Assembly (NCBI RefSeq): GCF_014201335.1
Contig: NZ_JACHEB010000016.1
Span: 1 to 64,000, forward strand
DNA length: 64,000 nt
Origin: Tunturiibacter gelidiferens
GTDB lineage: Bacteria; Acidobacteriota; Terriglobia; Terriglobales; Acidobacteriaceae
Direction: 5' to 3'
The position numbers and the translations under genes are program-made. The notes under the pieces were generated by a model. It searched no databases and had not been told where the DNA came from. It saw nothing but the letters and a program-made list of their open reading frames with translations. Position 1 is the stretch's first letter. Each line of letters begins with the position of its first letter. Positions 26,335-35,469 of the stretch are shown one piece after another.

Positions 26335-27114
26335 CTAAAGGGACCGAATAATAGATGCTGCGATGCTTTCCACCGGAACTGTTTTCCGCTGAGGAGCGTC
26401 TCGCGCCGGATCGTAGTACAGCAACCTGCCGCAACTCTCGCAGGTCATCATGGTGTCGTCGTTGCTGCGGTCGCGAAGGTCGTTCCAGCGTTGCGGCCGC
26501 ACCATCATCTGGCAGGCCATACACTTCTGGTTGAGCGCCTCAGCCACTGCCGTCCCCTTCGCCTTTGCGATGCGATCATAAGTCGAGAGTGCGGCCTCGC
26601 CGATCTCCGCGCGCACAACCGTGCGCTTCTCTTCCACCGCTGCGAGCAGTGTCTTATCGAGCGCGACCGTCTCTGCCGCTCGAACACGCTCGCGCTCCAG
26701 AGTTGCCGTCGCATCAGCAACAGCCTCATCCGCGAGTTTTTTCTGCGCGTCCAGTCCCTCGCCGCGCTCCATACTCTCGATCTCAGCGTCTTCGAGCTTA
26801 GTGATCTCTGCCTGAGCGAAGGCAATCTCGTGTTCGAACGCCGTTACCTGCACGGTCGTCGTGGCCAGATCCATATGTTTGCGCGTTCGTTCGATCTTGG
26901 CCTTCTGGTCCTTGACGTCAGACTCCTGCCGCCGCCGCAAAGCCTCTTCTTTTGCGATGAGATCGACGACGACGGCACGCTGTCCTTGCGTCGACTTCGC
27001 TTTGGTTTCGAGCGCAGCCACCTGCTTCGGCAGCGCAACCATCTCATCGCGTAGACGCTTGGCCTCGACGTCGTGTGCCTGCAATACGATTAGCTTCTCA
27101 AGATCTGGATGCAT
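26335..27114 (-). CDS. coiled-coil zinc-ribbon protein (DUF164 / zf-RING_7 type)
   Basis: 259-aa protein with a long coiled coil over about residues 1-180. A C4 zinc ribbon follows: CMAC ... CESC, with the typical QKCMACQMMVRPQ and TCESCGRLLYYDP. Such proteins occur widely in bacteria and are thought to bind nucleic acids or act as structural adaptors; the exact role is unsettled. The ATG at 27114 is supported by AAAGGAG upstream. First gene of the pair with the deoxyribonucleotidase. Confidence 0.85.
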   Translation of the reverse strand: MHPDLEKLIVLQAHDVEAKRLRDEMVALPKQVAALETKAKSTQGQRAVVVDLIAKEEALRRRQESDVKDQKAKIERTRKHMDLATTTVQVTAFEHEIAFAQAEITKLEDAEIESMERGEGLDAQKKLADEAVADATATLERERVRAAETVALDKTLLAAVEEKRTVVRAEIGEAALSTYDRIAKAKGTAVAEALNQKCMACQMMVRPQRWNDLRDRSNDDTMMTCESCGRLLYYDPARDAPQRKTVPVESIAASIIRSL

Positions 27115-27214
27115 TCCGCGTCTCCTTTCCACTCGATTCGATCACTGAGGCGACTTGCCAACAGCGGAAGATTCGAAGTCTAGCACTGCTGCCTCTTCTT
27201 GTTAAGTATGCGCC

Positions 27215-28888
27215 TCATTGCTTGTCGACGTTGATGTAGTACAAATCGGTCGCCACGTCGAACTGGTCTTTCGTGAGCCCCGTCTTCATGGTTTGCCATT
27301 CGGTGGTGGGCCGGATCGTCTCCCAATGGTCCTTCAAGCCTACGCGAACCGGCATGGCAAAGTCTTTTTCATCGGCCTGCCAGCGATACTGAACGCTGCC
27401 CGCAGACTCGTCGAACTTCAGTTCGAGCGTCGGGATCGCCGTATGGCGAAGGTATTGATCGAAGACAGGGGTCAGGTTCATCCCCGTCTGCTGGTTGAAG
27501 TACTGAACAACGTCTTCCGTCATGATGTTCTGATATTTGAAGTGTTGATAGAAGTCGTGGATCAGCGCAAACCACCGGGTGTCGTCGTTGACGATACTGC
27601 GCAAGGTATTGATGAAGAGTGCGCCCTTGAAGTACTGATCCTGCGGCGGCTCAGCGTTGGTGCCACGTACTGTGATGATGGGCCGGTCGTTTTTTACTTT
27701 TTTCTTCAGCGCGTTGACGTACTTTACCTCGTCTTCGTGGCCGTAGTTGTACTCGACGTAGAGGCATTCGAGATAGGTCGTCCAACCCTCGTGAATCCAC
27801 ATGTCGGACTTGTCGGCGGCTGTAATCGCATTACCGAACCACTCGTGGCCACTCTCGTGAATGATGATGAAATCGAAGCGGGGACTAATGCCGACGCCGG
27901 TCCAGTCGCGATCGAGATAACCATTGTGGAAGTGATTGCCGTAGGCGACTGCGCTCTGGTGCTCCATGCCGGCGTAGGGAACTTCGATGAGTTTGTAGCC
28001 ATCTTTTTTGAAGGGGTACTCGCCGAAGTAGTGGTAATAGGCCTTCATCATCCCAGGCACTTGCGCAAACTGGCGCTTGGCTCCGTCGAGACTCTCAGGC
28101 AGAACATAGTAGTCGAGCGGGAGGTCGCCGAACTTGTCGCCAAAGTGAACGTAGTTGCCGATGTTCAACGCGACGTCGTAGTTGTTGATGGGATAGTGGA
28201 CCTTCCAGTCCCAGCGCGTGTACCCATCGCCGAGATCCTTCTTGCCCATGAACTTTCCATTCGAAACATCCATCAGGCCGTTCGGAACGGCAACGCTGAT
28301 CTCCATGCCCTCCTGCGGCTCGTCGCGCCATTGGTCTTTGTTCGGCCACCAGACGCTGGCGCCGGTCTCTTCGCAGGCGGTGTTGATCCACGGGTGTCCT
28401 GCAGTGTCCTGCTTGAAGGTGAAACAACCGAATCGGCCAGTCTCCACTGGGCTGCCCGAGTAATGGACGTCGATGGAGTAGGTGTGTCCGATGCGCAATG
28501 TCTTCGGAAAGTCGACGAAGAAGGTGCCTCCGTCGCGCTCATACTTCAGGGGCGTCTTGCCCATCTCGATCTTGTCGATCTGGAGGGTAGGGAAGAGCTC
28601 GAGTTGAATGCGGGTGCCATCCACCAGCATCTTGAAGCGAATCTCATTGCTCCCTCTAATGAACTTCTTCTCGGGGTCGACGCGGAGATCGAGGTGATAG
28701 AAAAGAAGATCGTTATTCGCGCGATACGGACCGTAAGATCCGCGTAAGAGATCAGCGGCGGTGGGCTCTTTAATCGCAGGTGGAGCCGCGTTGGTCGCGG
28801 GTTTCTCCGTCTGGGCGAACACCAACGAGGTAAAGCTGAACAAAAACAGAATGCTGAGAGACCGATTGCGACGCGCGTGCGGAGACAT
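27215..28888 (-). CDS. secreted M1 family metallopeptidase
   Basis: Zinc aminopeptidase of the gluzincin M1 family, exported by a signal peptide (RSLSILFLFSFTSLVFAQ). Catalytic elements are HESGHEW at residues 344-350 (HExxH) and the third ligand Glu367 in IHEGW, exactly 18 residues later. The exopeptidase-type GMEHQSAVAYG motif, the counterpart of GAMEN, lies before it. 557 aa. The ATG at 28888 gives a clean signal peptide; longer in-frame readings run through the neighbouring gene. It probably breaks down peptides in the periplasm or outside. Confidence 0.9.
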   Translation of the reverse strand: MSPHARRNRSLSILFLFSFTSLVFAQTEKPATNAAPPAIKEPTAADLLRGSYGPYRANNDLLFYHLDLRVDPEKKFIRGSNEIRFKMLVDGTRIQLELFPTLQIDKIEMGKTPLKYERDGGTFFVDFPKTLRIGHTYSIDVHYSGSPVETGRFGCFTFKQDTAGHPWINTACEETGASVWWPNKDQWRDEPQEGMEISVAVPNGLMDVSNGKFMGKKDLGDGYTRWDWKVHYPINNYDVALNIGNYVHFGDKFGDLPLDYYVLPESLDGAKRQFAQVPGMMKAYYHYFGEYPFKKDGYKLIEVPYAGMEHQSAVAYGNHFHNGYLDRDWTGVGISPRFDFIIIHESGHEWFGNAITAADKSDMWIHEGWTTYLECLYVEYNYGHEDEVKYVNALKKKVKNDRPIITVRGTNAEPPQDQYFKGALFINTLRSIVNDDTRWFALIHDFYQHFKYQNIMTEDVVQYFNQQTGMNLTPVFDQYLRHTAIPTLELKFDESAGSVQYRWQADEKDFAMPVRVGLKDHWETIRPTTEWQTMKTGLTKDQFDVATDLYYINVDKQ

Positions 28889-28929
28889 TGATTTAAGCCT
28901 ATCGCGATTCCCTTGGAATTGCGTAGGGC

Positions 28930-29562
28930 TCAATTTCTCTGATCCACAAGAGCTTTCATCGCCAGGCTCTCCGTCGTGTCCAACTCCGCCAAGCCCTTTG
29001 CAACTCCTACGCGGTCCTGCTCCGAGCGGTTCTGGCTCACCTTCCATTTTCCTTCGAGTCGCTCGATGACCATCTCTAAGCCAACGATGCCCTTTATCTG
29101 CGACGCGACATAGTCCGCTGGAGCATCTTCGATCTTCCAAGGAGCCGGTAACTCGGCTTCGTGAATCGTCACAAGACTTTCGAGATGAGCCATCAGCCAA
29201 TCGCTGTCTTCGATCACCCTGAGATGCCCATACGCGTGAACAACCGCGTAGTTCCAGGTCGGCACCACCTTTCCATTTTCTTGTTTTTCCGGATACCAGG
29301 AGGGCGTGATGTAGTGCTGTGGACCGGAGAAGATCGCAAGCGCCTCAACGTCCGGTGTGAAGTCGCGCCACTGCCGATTCGCTCGCGAGAGATGGCACTT
29401 GAGGCGTCCGAACTCCGTGCCATCCCGTTCGAGCACCATTGGAATGTGCGACGCGAAGAGGCCATTCGCCCCCATACTGATGAGAGAGGCAAACGGCTGC
29501 TCTTCCATCAGGTTATGGATGACAGGAACGCGGGTCTCCTGATTTGCCCTGGGAATGTACAT
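28930..29562 (-). CDS. PaiB-like FMN-binding negative transcriptional regulator
   Basis: 210-aa protein of the PaiB (FMN_bind_2) family, a split-barrel fold. Family features: MYIPRANQET at the N-terminus, GLFASHIPMVLERDG, AIFSGPQHYITPSWYPEK and VPTWNYAVVHAYG. Bacillus PaiB was described as a repressor of sporulation and protease genes, but the split-barrel fold suggests flavin or haem binding; the role here is unknown. It precedes the M1 peptidase gene by 41 bases in the same direction, so they may be cotranscribed. Confidence 0.88.
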   Translation of the reverse strand: MYIPRANQETRVPVIHNLMEEQPFASLISMGANGLFASHIPMVLERDGTEFGRLKCHLSRANRQWRDFTPDVEALAIFSGPQHYITPSWYPEKQENGKVVPTWNYAVVHAYGHLRVIEDSDWLMAHLESLVTIHEAELPAPWKIEDAPADYVASQIKGIVGLEMVIERLEGKWKVSQNRSEQDRVGVAKGLAELDTTESLAMKALVDQRN

Positions 29563-29696
29563 AACCGCTCCTCAAAAATAGCTCTGGCTAGAACCTATCA
29601 CCACCGGCGAGATATTAAGTTTCCACTGAATCCTGCAACTTTCGTCTGCAACTCTCTGAATCCCGGCCTATATCAATACAATCGAATAAACCACAC

Positions 29697-31367
29697 ATGG
29701 CAGCCACAGTAGTTGAACTACCCGAGGCGCAGCTCTCTGAAGCGCGTAAACCCGAGCACCACCCGGCGGTCGACCGACCATGGCGGCCGCGAATCAATCC
29801 GTGGATCGTTGCCATGACGGTGACCCTGGCGACTTTTATGGAGGTACTCGACTCCTCCATCGCCAACGTCGCTCTCCCCCACATTGCTGGCGGCCTGGGT
29901 GCCACGCAGGATGAGGCCACCTGGGTGCTGACAGCGTACCTGGTCGCCAACGCCATCATTCTTCCTGCCGGCGCCTACATGACGACCTTCATCGGGCGCA
30001 AGAAGTTCTACATGATCTGCGTCGCTCTGTTCGGCATCAGCTCCGCGCTCTGCGGCTTTGCTCCCTCGCTGCCGATTCTGATCTTCTGCCGCATCCTGCA
30101 GGGAGTAGGGGGCGGCGGTCTCGCACCTTCAGAACAAGCGATTCTCGCCGACACCTTTCCGCCTGAGAAACGTGGCCAGGCCTTTGCCATGTATGGCCTC
30201 GCCGTGGTCTGCGCGCCCGCGATAGGTCCCACACTCGGGGGCTACATCACGGACAATTTCGATTGGCGATGGATCTTCTTCCTCAACGTGCCCATCTGTC
30301 TGATATCGCTGTTCCTCACCTCGCGCATCGTCGAAGATCCGCCCTGGGTGAAGAAACAAGTCGAGCAATCGCAGAAGGGCGGCATCAAACTCGATTTTCT
30401 CGGCTTCGGCCTTCTTGGCCTCACCTTCGGCTCGCTCGAGTTCATCCTCGACAAGGGCCAGGAGGACGACTGGTTTTCGTCAGGCCTCATCACGTTCTTT
30501 ACCGTGGCAATGGTCGTTGCATTCGTATCGATGATCTGGTGGGAGCTCAAGCAGCTTCGCGACGGCCACCGCCCCATTCTGAATCTAACTCTCTTCAAGC
30601 GCCGAAACTTTTCCATCAGCTTTCTGCTGATGTTCGTGCTCGGTTTTTCGCTCTACGGCACAACCATTCTGATCCCTCAATTCGTGCAGACGCTGCTCGG
30701 CTACACAGCCGAACTTGCCGGGCTAGTGCTTTCGCCCGCGGGCCTGATGATGATGTGCATGATGCCCGTCGTCGGCATTCTGGTCGGCAAGGTCGATCCG
30801 CGTAAGCTAATTGCCTACGGCTTCGTCATGCTGACGCTCTCCTTATTCACGATGCATACGCTGAACCTCGGCGTGAGCTACGGCTACCTGGTCTTCGTTC
30901 GTTGCTTCCAGGCATCTGGTCTCGCCTTCCTTTTCATTCCGATCAACACCATCGCGTACATTGGCGTGAAGCAGTCGGAGAATAACGACGTCTCCGGCCT
31001 GACGAATCTGGCGCGTAACATTGGTGGATCTGTCGGAACCGCGTTCGTTGCAACCATGCTCACTCGCCGGACGGCGAATCATGAGACCCACATGGTCCGC
31101 AACCTGACCTCAGGCAACCAGGCCTTTATGAATCAGGTGGCGAAGCTCAAAGGCATGTTCGGCGGCCACACCAGCGGCAACCCCATGACTGGAACCGGCT
31201 CCCACACCGCGCAAGCTTATCTCTACAACGAGCTCCATCGTCAGGCCGGCATGCTTGCCTATCTCGACATCATCCAATACATGGCCGTCTTCTGCGCCTG
31301 CATGCTACCGTTTCTCTTCTTCATCCCGCGCCCGCCAAAACATGCAAGCCCGTCGGCCGGCCACTAG
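29697..31367 (+). CDS. DHA2 family drug efflux MFS transporter (EmrB-like)
   Basis: Proton-driven efflux pump with 14 transmembrane segments, in the inner membrane. Motifs: LDSSIANVALPHIAGGLGA in TM1 (DHA2 signature), GRKKFYMICVALFGISS (motif A), RILQGVGGGGLAPSEQAIL (motif B region), and AIGPTLGGYITDNFDWRWIFF (motif C). 556 aa, normal. No membrane-fusion protein gene lies beside it, so any EmrA partner is elsewhere. Divergent to the PaiB-like gene with a 134-base gap. Confidence 0.9.
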   Translation: MAATVVELPEAQLSEARKPEHHPAVDRPWRPRINPWIVAMTVTLATFMEVLDSSIANVALPHIAGGLGATQDEATWVLTAYLVANAIILPAGAYMTTFIGRKKFYMICVALFGISSALCGFAPSLPILIFCRILQGVGGGGLAPSEQAILADTFPPEKRGQAFAMYGLAVVCAPAIGPTLGGYITDNFDWRWIFFLNVPICLISLFLTSRIVEDPPWVKKQVEQSQKGGIKLDFLGFGLLGLTFGSLEFILDKGQEDDWFSSGLITFFTVAMVVAFVSMIWWELKQLRDGHRPILNLTLFKRRNFSISFLLMFVLGFSLYGTTILIPQFVQTLLGYTAELAGLVLSPAGLMMMCMMPVVGILVGKVDPRKLIAYGFVMLTLSLFTMHTLNLGVSYGYLVFVRCFQASGLAFLFIPINTIAYIGVKQSENNDVSGLTNLARNIGGSVGTAFVATMLTRRTANHETHMVRNLTSGNQAFMNQVAKLKGMFGGHTSGNPMTGTGSHTAQAYLYNELHRQAGMLAYLDIIQYMAVFCACMLPFLFFIPRPPKHASPSAGH

Positions 31368-31860
31368 CGATTGAGAAGATCAGCCGCCGTCTGCCTTGCA
31401 GTAAAGGCATCGAAGGCCCAGCTCCGAATACAACCATGTAGGCGGTGCCTCAACGATGCGTTTTCATCCTGCTTTGACACCCGTTTGACATTCAACTTCC
31501 CCGGGGCGCAATCTCTTTGCGTTATTGGAATCGGTGCACTTGCACCATGGAAGCACGCCGGAACCCCGGCTCGTCCCGGCAGTGATTCCCGGGCCATATA
31601 GACCAGCTCTTACCCTCAATCCGTCCCCTGCCTACGAATGCCTGGGCGCCATCCCCTCGATTCCGCCCAGCTCACGGGAGGAACGCATCCATGCCGATGC
31701 ACACTCTCGTGTTCCCCCGTCTCAGCAGGCCTTTATGGATTCGTTACGACTTAATAACGAATTCATTACGGTCGGCTCGTTACGCTCTGAATATCAGCGT
31801 CCAGTGGCCCGGTAGGTTCCTTAATTGGCCGCTGCGGCTGTAAGGAATGGAGAAGCAGCA
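31368..31860. other. intergenic region before the porin gene
   Basis: About 490 bases without a convincing gene. It contains a TTGACA hexamer at about 31485 but no clear -10 partner, a symmetric AT-rich site at 31739-31762 (listed separately), and the ribosome binding site of the porin gene (GGAG, 8 bases before the GTG at 31861). The length fits a regulated promoter with a long leader. Confidence 0.3.
31739..31762. promoter_or_regulatory. symmetric AT-rich site (operator or recombination-site candidate)
   Basis: ATTCGTTA and TAACGAAT form perfect 8-base arms around an 8-base centre (CGACTTAA). Allowing two mismatches, it also reads as two 11-base arms around 6 bases, the layout of XerCD dif sites, but the arm sequence does not match known dif consensus. 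It lies 99 bases upstream of the porin start, so a repressor operator is the simpler reading. Confidence 0.3.
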
Positions 31861-33468
31861 GTGAAAAACAGAAAAATATCACGTGGTCAGCGATTTTGTC
31901 TGACATCGTTCGGCCTTGCGGCAGGGCTGACGCTTTTTGGAGGAAACCTTCAAGCTCAGGCACCAGGACCGAATCTACAGACAGCCGTCGAGAACACCCA
32001 GGTCACTCCAGACCATCAAACAGCTCAAGACCGGAAGATACAACAACTACAGGACCAGTTGGAGGAGATCCAGAAGCAGCTCATGGAGCTCAAGCAGGCA
32101 AACGCCATTGAGCCCGAGACTCATCACGTCACGACAGCCAAGGCTTCTGCCTCTTCTTCCGTCATGACAGAAGCAGAGCCGGAGGTCACAGATCCCAACA
32201 ACCCACACTCAGAGCCGTTCGCCTTTGCCGACTTCACCTGGCTCACCGGCAACGCACGCACCAAGGACACGCCGTATGCAACCAAGTTCTTCACCCCTGA
32301 GATTCGCTCGGATGTTAGCTACACCTACGACTTCCGGCATCCGCAGGACGACACCATTGTCGGATCGAGCGAGGTCTTTCGGTCCAGCGAGGTTACCCTG
32401 ACGGACCTTGGAATTGGTGGCGACTTCCATTACAACAATGTGCGCGCCCGCGTTTTGAGCCAGATCGGTCTTTACGCCACGGCAACGCCGCGCAATGATG
32501 CCAGCCCCGCGCGCGGACAATGGGACCTTGCCGACGCCTATCGTTATGTAAGTGAGGCCAACGCTGGCTACCACTTCAACGTGCAACACGGCCTCAACGT
32601 GGATGCTGGCATCTTCCTCTCCTACATTGGCCTCTTCTCGTTTTATCAGTTCGATAACTGGGCCTATCAGCCGTCCTATGTGTCGTCAAACACGCCTTGG
32701 TTCTTCAATGGTGTGCGCGTGCAATGGTTTCCCACCGCCAAGCTGAAGATCGAACCCTGGTTCATCAACGGCTGGCAATCCTACGGGCGGTTCAACAATC
32801 GGCCCGGGCTGGGCGGATCGATCCTTTATCGTCCAAATGGAAATTGGTCGATCGTCGGCAATCAGTACGGCTTTGGAGAGGATGCGCTGGGCATAGGCTC
32901 ACGTACTCGCTACCACACCGACGATAGTGTTCAGTACAAGTACTACGAGCGGCACGACTCCTTCCTCAGTAAGGCCGCTGCAACTCTGACCGGCGACGCT
33001 GGCTGCGAGAGCGGCGGCGGCGTAAGCTGCTTTGGCAACGGGAAGACTGGACCGAAGCAGAGCTTTCTCGGCTTCATGGCCTACAACCGTTTCTGGTTTG
33101 ATCGTGATCGTTTTGGCCTGACACTCGGCGGAGGACGCATCAACAACCCAGGCCGTTACCTGGTCCTTCTTCCCCCGATCAACGGAGCAACCGCAGCCTC
33201 TGGAACACCCTACTTCACCGAGAACCCGGGTGATCCGTTCAAAGCATGGGACACTTCCGTCACAGCCGACTACATGCCGAACCAATACTTCACCTATCGG
33301 CTGGAGTACAACCATCGTGCAGCAAACGTCCCCTACTTTGCCGGACCCGGTGGCGTTACGCCTCCAGGCGGGAACACCGGAACACCAGGTTCTCTCGTTC
33401 CAGGCTGGAGCCCGGATCTTCGCAACAGCGAGAACCGCATGACGCTGGCATTCCTCATGAAGTTCTAA
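31861..33468 (+). CDS. outer-membrane beta-barrel porin (OmpL-like, Bbp2 family)
   Basis: Predicted outer-membrane channel of about 535 aa. After the signal peptide (SFGLAAGLTLFGGNLQAQ) comes a short coiled coil (DRKIQQLQDQLEEIQKQLMELKQ) of the kind that trimerises porins. A long barrel of alternating aromatic strands follows, opening with PFAFADFTWLTGNAR and closing with MTLAFLMKF (C-terminal Phe typical of outer-membrane proteins). The GTG at 31861 is chosen because GGAG sits 8 bases upstream and the signal peptide follows. It faces the GH35 / AKR / GH127 genes, suggesting sugar uptake. A strong terminator follows. Confidence 0.82.
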   Translation: MKNRKISRGQRFCLTSFGLAAGLTLFGGNLQAQAPGPNLQTAVENTQVTPDHQTAQDRKIQQLQDQLEEIQKQLMELKQANAIEPETHHVTTAKASASSSVMTEAEPEVTDPNNPHSEPFAFADFTWLTGNARTKDTPYATKFFTPEIRSDVSYTYDFRHPQDDTIVGSSEVFRSSEVTLTDLGIGGDFHYNNVRARVLSQIGLYATATPRNDASPARGQWDLADAYRYVSEANAGYHFNVQHGLNVDAGIFLSYIGLFSFYQFDNWAYQPSYVSSNTPWFFNGVRVQWFPTAKLKIEPWFINGWQSYGRFNNRPGLGGSILYRPNGNWSIVGNQYGFGEDALGIGSRTRYHTDDSVQYKYYERHDSFLSKAAATLTGDAGCESGGGVSCFGNGKTGPKQSFLGFMAYNRFWFDRDRFGLTLGGGRINNPGRYLVLLPPINGATAASGTPYFTENPGDPFKAWDTSVTADYMPNQYFTYRLEYNHRAANVPYFAGPGGVTPPGGNTGTPGSLVPGWSPDLRNSENRMTLAFLMKF

Positions 33469-33497
33469 CCGGCGTTCCCACCGCAGTAAGGTTTACG

Positions 33498-33532
33498 AAG
33501 CCTCCGGTAACATGCCGGAGGCTTTCTTGTTT
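33498..33532. terminator. terminator after the porin gene
   Basis: AAGCCTCCGG pairs with CCGGAGGCTT (10-base stem, 7-base loop), followed by a T-rich stretch. It lies between two convergent genes, 30 bases after the porin stop. Confidence 0.85.
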
Positions 33533-33541
33533 GTTAGCGAC

Positions 33542-35392
33542 TTATTGCGCGACGGGCGACTCTTTGGTTGGTGATCCGAGAACAGGCTTGTCCAAACCTC
33601 GTACAGTCGCGCCCATCTTTCCCTGCAGATCGAACACAATCACGTCATTGCGTCCTTTCACCACCCACGGAGCCGGAGCGTAAAGTGTCTTCTGTGGACC
33701 AACATTCCAGATGCGGCCAAGGGCGTGGCCGTTCAACCAAAGCTCGCCCTTCGCAAACTCGCTCGTGTCGAGGAAAGTATCGCCAACAGTATTGAGATCA
33801 AAGCTGGCGCGATAAAAACAAGCGCCGTCGCATGGCTCTCGTGAGAACTTCAAGCCGGTCATGTCGTTCATGGGCAACGGATAAATCTCCCAGTCAGTAA
33901 GCTCCTTACCGTTCAGCGTCACCTGCTTCGTGATACCGGCACGCTCACCGCCGATAGCTTTGCCGAAGTTGATGCGGCCTGTGTTCTCCACCAGAATATC
34001 CAGACGCGCATTGCTGCCTATCGCAGGTAGCGTAAGACGATCCTGCTTCAATCGCCGGTCCAGCGTTCCAATCAATTTTCCATCCAGATAAACCTGCGCG
34101 TAGCTGTGAAGTTCGTCCACAACGAGCTCCCCCTGCGACGCCCTCTTCAACGTGGTGCGATACAGGATGTAGCCATAGGCCTGGTCAACATCCTCCATGC
34201 TCAAAGGATGTTCCGATCGAACTGGCGCAGGCAGATTCTTCCACAACGAAGCAGCCTCAATCACTTTCGCTGCCGGGGTTCGAACTGCCGACGCGACCTC
34301 AGGCACCGTCGGCGGAGTTACGCCTGTGGATTTTGCGATGATGTCGCGAAAGACGAAGTACTTCGGTGTTGGCCGTCCGGCCTCGTCAAGAGCGGCGTCG
34401 TAGTCGTAGCTCGTGACATCTGGTTCATAGGTACCAGCAACATCTCCGTTGGCTCCATTCATACCTCCGAAGCTCGTGCCACCGTGGAACATGTAAAAGC
34501 TCACAGAATAACCATGAGCCAGCATCCATCGCAGATTATCCGCCTGCTTGTCGGCATGCGTCTTTGCGTGATCCGCACCCCAGTGATCAAACCAGCCAGC
34601 CCAATATTCACTGTTTATGAACGGGCCATCGGGACGGACTTCCTTCAGCTTCGCAAACGCCCGCTCCGCCGCACCATCTTCCTCACCACCAAAATTAATT
34701 CCAGCAGGAAGCTCCGGCAGCGAGCCGTCCCTCACTTTATCCGGTCCGTCCGCGGTGTACAGCTGCGACTGAGTGAATCCCGCATCAACCAGAGCCTTGT
34801 GAATCTGTTCCATGTACGCATGGTCATTACCGAACGAACCGTATTCGTTCTCTACCTGCGTCAAAATGATAGGTCCTCCATTGCCGACCTGTAGTGGGGC
34901 CAGTTCCTTGCCCAATCGCTCAATCCATCGCGCGGCAGGCACCATGAACTTCGGATCGCTGGTGCGAACCAAAGTCGCGTGATCCTTCAACAGCCACGAC
35001 GGATATCCGCCAAACTCCCACTCCGCGCACACATAGGGACCCGGCCGAAGAATCACATAGAGACCTTCCTGCTGGGCCTCACGCACAAACTCTGCGACAT
35101 CATTGTTCCCGGAAAAATCGTACACACCCGGCTTTGGCTCATGCACGTTCCAGAAGACGTACGTGGTGATTGTGTTCAACCCCATTGCTTTGGCCATTCG
35201 AAATCGCTGGCGCCAATACGCTCGCGGAATTCGCGGATAGTGCATCTCTCCCGAGATGACTTGAAACGGTTTGCCATCGAGCGCAAAGTGGTCGCCTTCA
35301 ACCCTGAATCGATGCGACTTGGGAGCCTGTGCAAATCCACTGGGGCCAAGCAGAAGAACGGCCAATAACAAAACGAGAACTGGAGATCGCAC
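33542..35392 (-). CDS. secreted beta-galactosidase, GH35
   Basis: Retaining beta-galactosidase releasing terminal galactose, probably from plant galactans or arabinogalactan. It has a signal peptide (SPVLVLLLAVLLLGPSGFAQ). The TIM barrel holds the acid/base Glu183 in QVENEYGSFG and the nucleophile Glu262 in NSEYWAGWFDHWG. GEMHYPRIPRAYW and LRPGPYVCAEW are further family motifs. Jelly-roll domains follow, with QVYLDGKLIGTLD and WLNGHALGRIWNVGPQ. 616 aa, normal for bacterial GH35. Its partner genes downstream of 35.4 kb point to hemicellulose use. Confidence 0.93.
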   Translation of the reverse strand: MRSPVLVLLLAVLLLGPSGFAQAPKSHRFRVEGDHFALDGKPFQVISGEMHYPRIPRAYWRQRFRMAKAMGLNTITTYVFWNVHEPKPGVYDFSGNNDVAEFVREAQQEGLYVILRPGPYVCAEWEFGGYPSWLLKDHATLVRTSDPKFMVPAARWIERLGKELAPLQVGNGGPIILTQVENEYGSFGNDHAYMEQIHKALVDAGFTQSQLYTADGPDKVRDGSLPELPAGINFGGEEDGAAERAFAKLKEVRPDGPFINSEYWAGWFDHWGADHAKTHADKQADNLRWMLAHGYSVSFYMFHGGTSFGGMNGANGDVAGTYEPDVTSYDYDAALDEAGRPTPKYFVFRDIIAKSTGVTPPTVPEVASAVRTPAAKVIEAASLWKNLPAPVRSEHPLSMEDVDQAYGYILYRTTLKRASQGELVVDELHSYAQVYLDGKLIGTLDRRLKQDRLTLPAIGSNARLDILVENTGRINFGKAIGGERAGITKQVTLNGKELTDWEIYPLPMNDMTGLKFSREPCDGACFYRASFDLNTVGDTFLDTSEFAKGELWLNGHALGRIWNVGPQKTLYAPAPWVVKGRNDVIVFDLQGKMGATVRGLDKPVLGSPTKESPVAQ

Positions 35393-35418
35393 TCAAACCT
35401 CACACCTGCAAAATGGGC

Positions 35419-35446
35419 TGAGGCTCGCAGCACTCCGCGAGCCTCA
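35419..35446 (-). terminator. hairpin after the aldo/keto reductase gene
   Basis: TGAGGCTCGC and GCGAGCCTCA form a perfect 10-base stem with an 8-base loop, 24 bases past the aldo/keto reductase stop codon and just before the GH35 start region. The T-tract is weak. Confidence 0.6.
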
Positions 35447-35469
35447 AAACCATCGCCAATTTTACGCCC

